Source of the DNA: Pseudomonas mendocina
GTDB lineage: Bacteria; Pseudomonadota; Gammaproteobacteria; Pseudomonadales; Pseudomonadaceae
NCBI RefSeq assembly: GCF_003008615.1
Contig: NZ_CP027657.1
Location: 5,146,001-5,210,000 of the forward strand
Length of the DNA: 64,000 nucleotides
Reading direction: 5' to 3'
Shown here piece by piece: positions 28,269 to 38,399 of the stretch. The position numbers and the translations under genes are program-made. The number at the start of each line of letters is the position of its first letter. Within the stretch, counting starts at the first letter, position 1. The notes beneath the pieces are model-generated. The model was given only the letters and a program-made list of their open reading frames with translations. It did no database searches and was not told the DNA's origin.

Positions 28269-29927
28269 ATGTACGTATATGACCAGTACGATCAGAAGAT
28301 CGTCGAGGATCGCGTCAAGCAGTTCCGCGATCAAACCCGTCGCTATCTCGCCGGGGAACTGAGCGGCGAGGAATTCCGCCCTCTGCGCCTGCAAAATGGC
28401 CTTTATATTCAGCGTTTCGCGCCGATGCTGCGGGTCGCCGTGCCCTACGGCCTGATGTCCTCGGCGCAGGTGCGCATGATGGCCAAGATCGCCCGCGACT
28501 ACGACAAGGGCTACGCCCACATCAGCACCCGGCAAAACGTGCAGTTCAACTGGCCGGAGCTGGAAGACGTACCGGAGATTCTCGCCGAGCTGGCCAGCGT
28601 GCAGATGCACGCCATTCAGACCAGCGGTAACTGCATCCGCAACACCACCACCGATCAGTTCGCTGGCGTGGCCAAGGACGAGATTATCGACCCGCGCCCC
28701 TGGTGCGAGATCATCCGCCAGTGGTCGACATTCCACCCCGAATTCAGCCACCTGCCGCGCAAGTTCAAGATCGCCGTCAACGGCGCCGTGAGCGACCGCG
28801 CCGCCATCGAAGTCCACGACATCGGCCTGGAAGCGGTGAAGAACGCGGCTGGCGAACTGGGCTTCCGCGTTTCCGTCGGCGGCGGCCTGGGCCGCACCCC
28901 GATCGTCGGCAGCTTCATCAACGAATTCCTGCCGTGGCAACACCTGATCAGCTACCTCGACGCCATCCTGCGCGTGTACAACCGCTATGGCCGTCGTGAC
29001 AACAAATACAAGGCGCGTATCAAGATTCTGGTCAAGGCGCTGACTCCCGAGGTATTCGCCGAGCGTGTGAATGCCGAGTGGGCGCACCTGAAAGATGGCC
29101 CAACTACCCTGACCGAAGCAGAAGTCGCGCGCGTTGCCGCTCACTTCGTCGATCCGGCCTATCAGGCACTGCAGGACGAAGACGCCCTGCTCGCCCAACA
29201 GAGCGCCGAACACCCTGGCTTCGCCCGCTGGCGCGAGCGCAACACCTTCGCCCACAAGAAGTCCGGCTACGTTGCCGTGACCCTGTCGCTCAAGCCAACC
29301 GGCGTGGCGCCTGGCGATGTCACCGACAAGCAGCTGGATGCCATCGCCGACCTGGCTGATCGCTACAGCTTCGGTGAGGTGCGCAATAGCCATAACCAGA
29401 ACATCATCCTCGCCGACGTCGAACAACGTCAGTTGCTGACCCTGTGGGGTGAGCTGCGTGAACAAGGCTTCGCCACACCGAACGTTGGCCTGCTGACCGA
29501 CATCATCTGCTGCCCAGGCGGTGATTTCTGCTCGCTGGCCAACGCCAAGTCGATCCCCGTGGCAGAAGCCATTCAACGCCGCTTCGACAACCTGGACTAC
29601 CTGTTCGATATCGGTAACCTGGATCTGAACATCTCAGGCTGCATGAATGCCTGCGGGCATCACCATGTCGGCCATATCGGCGTACTTGGCGTGGACAAGA
29701 AAGGCCAGGAGTTCTACCAGGTTTCCCTCGGCGGCAGCGCCGGTCGCGAAGCCAGCCTTGCGCAGATCCTCGGCCCATCCTTCGCCCAGGACGACATGCC
29801 GGACGTGATCGAGAAGATCATCAACGTCTATGTCGAGCAACGTACCGAAGAAGAAAGCTTCCTCGATACCTACCGCCGTATCGGTATCGACCCGTTCAAG
29901 GAGCGCGTCTATGCAGCGAATCATTAA
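28269..29927 (+). CDS. cysI: Sulfite reductase hemoprotein (nitrite/sulfite reductase family)
   Basis: 552 residues with the twofold nitrite/sulfite reductase layout. The siroheme-[4Fe-4S] ligands are C415-x5-C421 and C458-x3-C462 (in CCPGGDFC and SGCMNAC). It reduces sulfite to sulfide in cysteine synthesis; this Pseudomonas type works without a flavoprotein CysJ and probably takes electrons from ferredoxin. The ATG at 28269 starts MYVYDQYD, the family start; the upstream extension to 28113 is leader. The leader holds an AT-rich stretch (28126-28175) and a hairpin (CTCCGT/ACGGAG). It overlaps the DUF934 gene by 17 bases. Confidence 0.93.
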   Translation: MYVYDQYDQKIVEDRVKQFRDQTRRYLAGELSGEEFRPLRLQNGLYIQRFAPMLRVAVPYGLMSSAQVRMMAKIARDYDKGYAHISTRQNVQFNWPELEDVPEILAELASVQMHAIQTSGNCIRNTTTDQFAGVAKDEIIDPRPWCEIIRQWSTFHPEFSHLPRKFKIAVNGAVSDRAAIEVHDIGLEAVKNAAGELGFRVSVGGGLGRTPIVGSFINEFLPWQHLISYLDAILRVYNRYGRRDNKYKARIKILVKALTPEVFAERVNAEWAHLKDGPTTLTEAEVARVAAHFVDPAYQALQDEDALLAQQSAEHPGFARWRERNTFAHKKSGYVAVTLSLKPTGVAPGDVTDKQLDAIADLADRYSFGEVRNSHNQNIILADVEQRQLLTLWGELREQGFATPNVGLLTDIICCPGGDFCSLANAKSIPVAEAIQRRFDNLDYLFDIGNLDLNISGCMNACGHHHVGHIGVLGVDKKGQEFYQVSLGGSAGREASLAQILGPSFAQDDMPDVIEKIINVYVEQRTEEESFLDTYRRIGIDPFKERVYAANH

Positions 29928-30408
29928 GAACGGCCAGGTGGTCGACGAAACCTGGCACCTGCTGGCCAAAGATGTGACCCTGGACGCCATCCCCAACTGC
30001 GACGACATCATCGTGCCGCTGGCACTGTGGCGCGAACACGCCCACGCGCTCAAGGCTCGCGATGGTGGCCTGGGCGTTTGGCTGGAAGCGGGTGATGAGA
30101 TCGAAGAAATCGCCGATGACCTGGCGCACTTCCAGGTGATCGCGCTGGAGTTCCCGGCCTTTACCGATGGCCGTCACTCTTCCACTGCCTACCTACTGCG
30201 TACCCGTTACGGCTACAAAGGTGAAGTACGCGCCATCGGTGATGTGCTGCGTGATCAGCTGTTCGCCCTCAAGCGCGTCGGTTTCGACGCCTTCGCCGTA
30301 CGCGCCGACAAGGATCCGTTTGACGCGCTGAAGGCCTTCGAGGACTACAGCGAGGCCTACCAGGCTTCCGCCGACGAACCGCAGCCGCTGTTCCGACGCC
30401 GCGCCTGA
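29911..30408 (+). CDS. DUF934 protein, sulfite reductase partner
   Basis: 165 residues of the DUF934 family, which almost always follows cysI or cysH in Proteobacteria and is thought to assist sulfite reduction, perhaps in electron transfer or assembly. The sequence begins MQRIIKNGQVVDETWHLL and includes GRHSSTAYLLRTR and the ALKRVGFDAF segment typical of the family. The ATG at 29911 lies inside the end of cysI (17-base overlap), which indicates translational coupling. It ends before a strong terminator. Confidence 0.9.
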   Translation: MQRIIKNGQVVDETWHLLAKDVTLDAIPNCDDIIVPLALWREHAHALKARDGGLGVWLEAGDEIEEIADDLAHFQVIALEFPAFTDGRHSSTAYLLRTRYGYKGEVRAIGDVLRDQLFALKRVGFDAFAVRADKDPFDALKAFEDYSEAYQASADEPQPLFRRRA

Positions 30409-30423
30409 TCGCTGCGTGCAAAC

Positions 30424-30453
30424 GAAAATCCCCGCCTTCGGCGGGGATTTTTT
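30424..30453 (+). terminator. Terminator of the cysI-DUF934 operon
   Basis: ATCCCCGCC (30428-30436) and GGCGGGGAT (30440-30448) with a TTC loop, A4 before and T6 after. It lies 15 bases past the DUF934 stop. Confidence 0.92.
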
Positions 30454-30471
30454 ATGGGCGCAATACTCGCC

Positions 30472-30864
30472 TTACAGCGCCGGACTGAGCATCAACAACA
30501 GGCTACACAGCAGGCCGATGATCCACACCAGGCTGCGCTGCCAGTGCATATCCCACCAGTAGAACAGCAGATACAGCACGCGACTGATGACGAAGGTGAT
30601 GGCCAGAATGTCGATGAGGTAGCCGTAGGTCTGCGTCACGTGGGCCATCAACACGCCGACGGCAAACAGCGGGAACGCTTCGATGCTGTTCAGGTGCGCG
30701 GCCAGGGCACGCGCACCGAAGCCGGTCAGACGCGCCTGCTGAGCACGCGGGTGATGATTGTCGTAACGACCACCGCCTTCCGCGGCCATTGCCTTGGCAA
30801 CCGGCGCCTTGGCGATGAAGATCAGTAAGGCACTGATGAACACGCACCAGAACGGTATGCTCAT
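30472..30864 (-). CDS. MAPEG-family membrane protein
   Basis: 130 residues with four predicted helices and the family pattern: a first helix ending in AKAPVAKAMA, then a polar loop with YDNHHPRAQQ, the A-H-L-N-x-x-E-A-F-P-L-F segment, and the helix with RVLYLLFY. MAPEG proteins bind glutathione or lipophilic electrophiles; bacterial members of this shape are poorly studied. Its ATG overlaps the stop of the upstream DUF599 gene by four bases (ATGA), so the two are coupled. Confidence 0.85.
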   Translation of the reverse strand: MSIPFWCVFISALLIFIAKAPVAKAMAAEGGGRYDNHHPRAQQARLTGFGARALAAHLNSIEAFPLFAVGVLMAHVTQTYGYLIDILAITFVISRVLYLLFYWWDMHWQRSLVWIIGLLCSLLLMLSPAL

Positions 30865-31595
30865 TCACTCTTCTCCTTGGCCACTTCAGCGGCCGGCGTT
30901 GGGGTATAGACCATCACTTCCAGCACATCCGAATGGAACTCACGGCGATACAGCACCACCACCACACCGGCGGTCACCAGCATGAAGAACCAGGGGTTGA
31001 TGAACCACGCCAACGTTGCCATACCGAAATAATAGGCGCGCAAACCAAAGTTGAACTGGTTGGCGGCCATCGAGATGACACGCGCCGTGCGCTCGGCGAA
31101 GGCCTTGCGCTCCTGCTCGGTGACATGGCGCTCACCGATCATGGGGGCAGAACCTACCAGAACGGCAGCGAAGTTGTACTGACGCATGCACCAACTGAAG
31201 GTGAAGAAGGCGTAGACGAACACGATGCCCAGACACAATAGCTTCACTTCGGACAGGCCACGACTGGCCGATTGCACGAACGGCAGATCAGCCAGCAACG
31301 ACAGAGCCCGATCGGAAGCGCCCAGTACCGTGAGGATGCCGGCAAGGATGATCAGCGTACTGGAGGCGAAGAACGAGGCGTTGCGCTCGAGGTTACCGAT
31401 CACATTGGCATCGGCTATACGGTTGTCGCGCAGCAGCATGCGGCGCATCCAGTCTTCGCGATACAGGTGCAGAACGCTGGCCAGGCAAGGTGTATCACGG
31501 CCCTTGAGCTGCGCGTAACGGGTGTAGCCGGCCCAGCAAATGACGAACCAGAGCACGGCTAAGAGATGAGGCAGGTACTGATCACTGATGGGCAT
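30861..31595 (-). CDS. DUF599 membrane protein
   Basis: 244 residues. A first helix near residues 10-25, a long polar loop, then three further helices, with YREDWMRRMLLRDNRIADANVIGNLERNASF cut by the typical DUF599 arrangement. Other conserved parts are ASSTLIILAG and FSWCMRQYNF. The family is widespread in proteobacteria and of unknown function. Forms a two-gene operon with the MAPEG gene. Its own upstream spacer to the braB terminator is short. Confidence 0.82.
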   Translation of the reverse strand: MPISDQYLPHLLAVLWFVICWAGYTRYAQLKGRDTPCLASVLHLYREDWMRRMLLRDNRIADANVIGNLERNASFFASSTLIILAGILTVLGASDRALSLLADLPFVQSASRGLSEVKLLCLGIVFVYAFFTFSWCMRQYNFAAVLVGSAPMIGERHVTEQERKAFAERTARVISMAANQFNFGLRAYYFGMATLAWFINPWFFMLVTAGVVVVLYRREFHSDVLEVMVYTPTPAAEVAKEKSE

Positions 31596-31654
31596 GCCAA
31601 CTCCTTGTATGACTGCCGCGGATTATAGCCAGCCCGCCTCCTCTCTTGTTCAAC

Positions 31655-31683
31655 AAAAAGGCCGCTGTAAAGCGGCCTTTCGA
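31655..31683 (-). terminator. Terminator of braB
   Basis: AAAGGCCGCT (31657-31666) and AGCGGCCTTT (31671-31680) with a GTAA loop; read on the minus strand it ends in T5. It can also act on the plus strand. Confidence 0.8.
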
Positions 31684-31697
31684 TTCGTAACCGGGGC

Positions 31698-33011
31698 TCA
31701 GGCCGTCGCGGCCTTCGGCGCACCAATGATGCGGTCGAGCACGGCGACCAGCGCCAGCATCACCAGCACCGGCACCAACCAGCCCAAGCTCTGCTCAGCC
31801 AGTGGTAGACGTGCGAAGAAGCCCGGTACCCACTCCCCCTTGCCGGCGACGGTCAGGCCATCGACCACGCCAAATACCAGGGTCACGGCCATCACCGGCA
31901 CGAACACCAGCGACTGCGAACGCCACAGACGATTGGCCAGACTCAGTGCGACCAGCACGATGGCCAGCGGATAGAGCCCCACCAGCACCGGAATGGACAC
32001 GCTGATCAACTGGGTCAGCCCCTGGTTGGAAACCGCCAGACTGAACACCGCCAACGCCACGACCACAACACGATAAGGCAGCTTCAACAGGTCGCTGAAA
32101 AACTCGCCACAGGCAGTCAGCAGACCAACACCGGTGGTCAGGCAGGCCAGGATGATCACCACCGCCAGCAGCAACGAGCCGCCACTGCCGAAGGTATGCG
32201 AAACATAGGCCGTGAGAATCTGCCCGCCATTCTCGGCGCCGGCGGCCAGCTCATGACTGGTCGCGCCAAGATAGAACAGCGAAAGATAAACCAGCGAAAG
32301 CGCAACCGCGGCAATGATGCCGGCGATTACCGAATAGCGGGTCACCAGACCGGCATCGGTGACGCCACGATCACGGATGGCCGTGGCGATGACGATGCCG
32401 AATACCAGCGCACCCAGCGCATCCATGGTCAGGTAACCCTGCAGGAAGCCCTGTACCAGCGGCTCGCTGCTGTAGGCGCCACTGGATTGCCCGACGACGC
32501 CAGCAGGTGCGAACAGCGCCGCACCGCCCAGCACGATCAGCGCCGAGATCAGCACCGGCGTGATGACCTTGCCGACACGGTCGACCAGACGGCCCGGATT
32601 GAGCGAGAGAAACAGAACTGCCGCGAAGTACACCAGGGTATAAACGAACAACGCCAACGGGCTGTTACCGACAAAAGGCTGCATGCCGATTTCGAACGAG
32701 GCGACCGCCGTGCGCGGGGTGGCGAACAACGGGCCGATCGCCAGGTACACGGCAACCGCCAGCAATACGCCAGCAAAGCGGCCAAGCGGCGCGGTAAGAG
32801 TCGGCAGGCCACCACCAACTCGGGCCAGAGCCACCACGGTGAGCAGTGGCAGGCCCACGCCGGTAAGCAGGAAGCCGAAAGCTGCGGCACCCATGTTCTC
32901 ACCAGCAGACATGCCGGCACTGGGCGGGAAGATGATGTTGCCTGCGCCGAGGAAAAGGGCAAACGTCATGAAACCAAGGGCGAGGAGATCCAGGCCTTTC
33001 AAACGAGTCAT
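31698..33011 (-). CDS. braB: Branched-chain amino acid:cation symporter (BrnQ/LIVCS family)
   Basis: About 437 residues with roughly 12 membrane helices. The family signature lies early: GFMTFALFLGAGNIIFPP, then GLPLLTVVALA. It imports leucine, isoleucine and valine with Na+ or H+. The position next to sucD matches braB of P. aeruginosa as I recall it. I chose the ATG at 33011 (MTRLKGLDLLALG), the usual start; no strong ribosome site precedes it, and a GTG at 33026 is an alternative. The unusually long upstream region (33012-33272) may be a structured leader. Confidence 0.88.
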   Translation of the reverse strand: MTRLKGLDLLALGFMTFALFLGAGNIIFPPSAGMSAGENMGAAAFGFLLTGVGLPLLTVVALARVGGGLPTLTAPLGRFAGVLLAVAVYLAIGPLFATPRTAVASFEIGMQPFVGNSPLALFVYTLVYFAAVLFLSLNPGRLVDRVGKVITPVLISALIVLGGAALFAPAGVVGQSSGAYSSEPLVQGFLQGYLTMDALGALVFGIVIATAIRDRGVTDAGLVTRYSVIAGIIAAVALSLVYLSLFYLGATSHELAAGAENGGQILTAYVSHTFGSGGSLLLAVVIILACLTTGVGLLTACGEFFSDLLKLPYRVVVVALAVFSLAVSNQGLTQLISVSIPVLVGLYPLAIVLVALSLANRLWRSQSLVFVPVMAVTLVFGVVDGLTVAGKGEWVPGFFARLPLAEQSLGWLVPVLVMLALVAVLDRIIGAPKAATA

Positions 33012-33272
33012 AGAGGGAAATACCACTGGCAGAGAATCAGAACGTGAAAGTTTCCTTCAGGTCTGGGAAACGTCGCCTGGAACGGGTGATCCGGGGCACT
33101 TGGGCGTCGCCTGGAGGCTTGTGGCACCCGGGACGCTCGATGGCGGCGATACTACCCAAAACCTCCCCCGAGCAGGACAGTTGCCGTTCTGGGTGTCGAA
33201 AGCCTGTAACTCCGCGTCGCGCTGACGAAACTTGCAGTGCTAACGAATGCTTGCTTTTGCACAGTGCAAACG
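33012..33272 (-). other. Long gene-free leader region upstream of braB
   Basis: No credible gene. It holds an exact 11-base direct repeat (CGTCGCCTGGA at 33071-33081 and 33105-33115), a possible long-range stem (CCGGG at 33091-33095 with CCCGG at 33127-33131), and a 15-base palindrome TTTGCAC-A-GTGCAAA at 33256-33270 at its far end. This suggests a structured mRNA leader plus an operator; the function is inferred. Confidence 0.4.
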
Positions 33273-33295
33273 AAAAAGGCCACCCGAAGGTGGCC
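33273..33295 (-). terminator. Terminator of the sdh-suc operon
   Basis: GGCCACC (33278-33284) and GGTGGCC (33289-33295) with a four-base loop; on the minus strand T5 follows. It lies 23 bases past the sucD stop. Confidence 0.88.
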
Positions 33296-33317
33296 TCTCT
33301 CGTTCCGTCAAAAACGC

Positions 33318-34204
33318 TTAGGCGTTCTTGGCTTCCCAACCGGTCAGCTCGGCCAGGGCCTTGCCGATGTCAGCCAGGGAACGCACGGTTTTCACACCCG
33401 CGTCCTGCAGTGCAGCGAATTTCTCGTCTGCAGTGCCTTTGCCGCCGGAAATGATGGCGCCGGCATGGCCCATGCGCTTGCCGGGAGGAGCGGTCACACC
33501 AGCGATGTAGGAAACTACAGGCTTGGTGACGTTGGCCTTGATGTAGGCAGCCGCTTCTTCTTCAGCCGAACCGCCGATCTCGCCGATCATGACGATCGCT
33601 TCGGTCTTCGGGTCTTCCTGGAACAGCTTCAGGATGTCGATGAAGTTGGAGCCCGGGATGGGGTCACCACCGATGCCCACGCAGGTGGACTGGCCAAAAC
33701 CGGCGTCAGTGGTCTGCTTGACGGCTTCATAGGTCAGGGTGCCGGAACGCGACACGATGCCTACCTTGCCTGGCAGGTGGATGTGACCCGGCATGATGCC
33801 GATCTTGCACTCGCCGGGAGTGATCACGCCCGGGCAGTTCGGGCCGATCAGGCGCACGCCCAGCTCGTCACACTTGACCTTGGCGTCGAGCATGTCGAGG
33901 GTCGGGATACCTTCGGTGATGCAGACGATCAGCTTGATGCCGCCGTTGGCAGCTTCCAGGATCGAGTCTTTGCAGAACGGAGCCGGAACGTAGATGACCG
34001 AAGCGTCAGCGCCAGTGGCTTCGACGGCTTCTTTCACGGTGTTGAAAACCGGCAGGCCCAGGTGAGTGGTGCCGCCCTTGCCCGGGGTCACGCCGCCAAC
34101 CATCTTGGTGCCGTAGGCGATGGCTTGTTCGGAGTGGAAGGTACCTTGCGAACCAGTGAAACCCTGGCAGATAACCTTGGTGTCTTTATTGATCAGGACG
34201 CTCA

Positions 34205-34205
<1 letters not shown>
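33318..34205 (-). CDS. sucD: Succinyl-CoA synthetase alpha subunit
   Basis: 295 residues. The N-terminal CoA-binding Rossmann domain begins [20 protein letters not shown]; the ligase domain carries the phospho-histidine in [12 protein letters not shown]. With SucC it makes ATP (or GTP) and succinate from succinyl-CoA in the TCA cycle. Length and motifs are complete. The start codon overlaps the sucC stop (TAATG), so translation is coupled. It is the last gene of the leftward TCA block. Confidence 0.97.
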
Positions 34206-35371
<1,166 letters not shown>

Positions 35372-35613
35372 GCTTGTCTACCGTCTTCGTTTAGGTATTG
35401 CGCATTCGGCGCTGCACTTTTGATACCGCGCCACCTGTGACTGCCTGAGCAGTCCGCCGGGCCTTGCGCGACACGTTCTGCAACGTGACGCGGGTGCTCC
35501 CGACGTGGTTCTGCTTGCAAACACCGCCATAGCGACAAGGCGATTACGTGACGCCCCATCTACCACAGCGGCTTACAACAACTCGAATGGCCGAACGAGT
35601 CGGCCACTAACGC
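35372..35613 (-). other. Structured leader between lpd and sucC
   Basis: Gene-free. Visible stems: TGGCCGA/TCGGCCA (35588-35594 with 35600-35606) just after lpd, CACGTT/AACGTG (35472-35477 with 35482-35487) and GACTGC/GCAGTC (35439-35444 with 35449-35454). A conserved sucC RNA motif has been described upstream of Pseudomonas sucC; this position fits it, but I cannot confirm the match by eye. May also contain an internal promoter. Confidence 0.5.
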
Positions 35614-37113
<1,500 letters not shown>

Positions 37114-38334
37114 TTAGATTTCCAGCAGCAGGCGAGCCGGGTCTTCCAGCAGGTTCTTGATGGTCACCAGGAAGCTAACGGCTTCCTTGCCATCGATCAG
37201 GCGGTGATCGTAGGACAGCGCCAGGTACATCATCGGGCGGATAACGACCTGACCGTTAATGGCCATCGGACGTTGAACGATGTTGTGCATACCCAGGATC
37301 GCGGCCTGCGGCGGGTTGACGATCGGGGTCGACATCATCGAACCGAAAGTACCACCGTTGGTGATGGTGAAGGTGCCGCCGGTCATTTCCTCGATCGACA
37401 GTTTGCCGTCTTTGGCTTTCTTGCCGAAGGTGGCGATACCGCTTTCGATCTCGGCCAGGCTCATCAGCTCGGCGTTACGCAGTACCGGAACCACCAGGCC
37501 GCGGTCGCTGGAAACTGCAACACCGATGTCGGAGTAGCCGTGGTAAACGATGTCGTTGCCGTCGATCGAGGCATTGACTGCCGGGAAACGCTTCAGCGCT
37601 TCAGTAGCGGCCTTGACGAAGAAGGACATGAAGCCCAGGCGCACGCCGTTGTGGGACTTCTCGAACAGATCCTTGTACTTCGAACGCAGGGCCATGACTT
37701 CGGTCATGTCCACTTCGTTGAAAGTGGTCAGCATGGCCATGGTCGACTGAGCCTCGACCAGACGCTCGGCGATCTTGGCGCGCAGGCGGGTCATCGGCAC
37801 GCGCTTCTCGGTGCGGTCGCCAGCGGCGGTCACAACCGGAGCGGCAGCAGCGGCAGCCGGCTTGGCAGCAGGAGCAGCCGGAGCGTTCTTCTTGGCTTCG
37901 ACAGCAGCGACCACGTCTTCCTTGGTCACGCGACCACCTTTGCCGGTGCCAGCGATGCTGTTCGGGTCGATGCCGTTCTCTTCGGCCAGCTTGCGAGCAG
38001 CCGGCGAAAGGATGGCGTCGTCACCAGCGGCGGCGGCCGGAGCAGCAGCCTGAGCAGGTGCAGCAGCAGCGGCGGCCGGTGCGGCGGCGGCAGCGCCACC
38101 TTCGGTCAGCTTGCCCAGCAGTTCATTGGAGAGAACGGTATCGCCTTCGTTCTTGATGATTTCAGCCAGGACGCCGTCGGCCTCGGCCAGGACTTCGATC
38201 ACGACCTTGTCGGTTTCGATGTCGACGATCAGCTCATCGCGCTTGACCGCTTCGCCCGGCTTCTTGTGCCAGGTGGCGACGGTGCCGTCGGCAACCGATT
38301 CCGGGAAGGTTGGGGCTTTGATCTCGATAGCCAT
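37114..38334 (-). CDS. sucB: 2-oxoglutarate dehydrogenase E2, dihydrolipoyl succinyltransferase
   Basis: 406 residues. N-terminal lipoyl domain with the modified lysine in [11 protein letters not shown] (K43), an Ala/Pro-rich linker (~85-115), an E3-binding domain ([14 protein letters not shown]), a second linker, and the catalytic domain ending with [11 protein letters not shown]. It passes the succinyl group to CoA and forms the complex core. All parts are intact. Confidence 0.97.
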   Translation of the reverse strand: MAIEIKAPTFPESVADGTVATWHKKPGEAVKRDELIVDIETDKVVIEVLAEADGVLAEIIKNEGDTVLSNELLGKLTEGGAAAAAPAAAAAAPAQAAAPAAAAGDDAILSPAARKLAEENGIDPNSIAGTGKGGRVTKEDVVAAVEAKKNAPAAPAAKPAAAAAAPVVTAAGDRTEKRVPMTRLRAKIAERLVEAQSTMAMLTTFNEVDMTEVMALRSKYKDLFEKSHNGVRLGFMSFFVKAATEALKRFPAVNASIDGNDIVYHGYSDIGVAVSSDRGLVVPVLRNAELMSLAEIESGIATFGKKAKDGKLSIEEMTGGTFTITNGGTFGSMMSTPIVNPPQAAILGMHNIVQRPMAINGQVVIRPMMYLALSYDHRLIDGKEAVSFLVTIKNLLEDPARLLLEI

Positions 38335-38399
38335 TGTATGTGTTCCTTAAATTCGTTTTGTACCGGCAGGCGGCGAATGCCACCTGCCGGATGAAGGCG

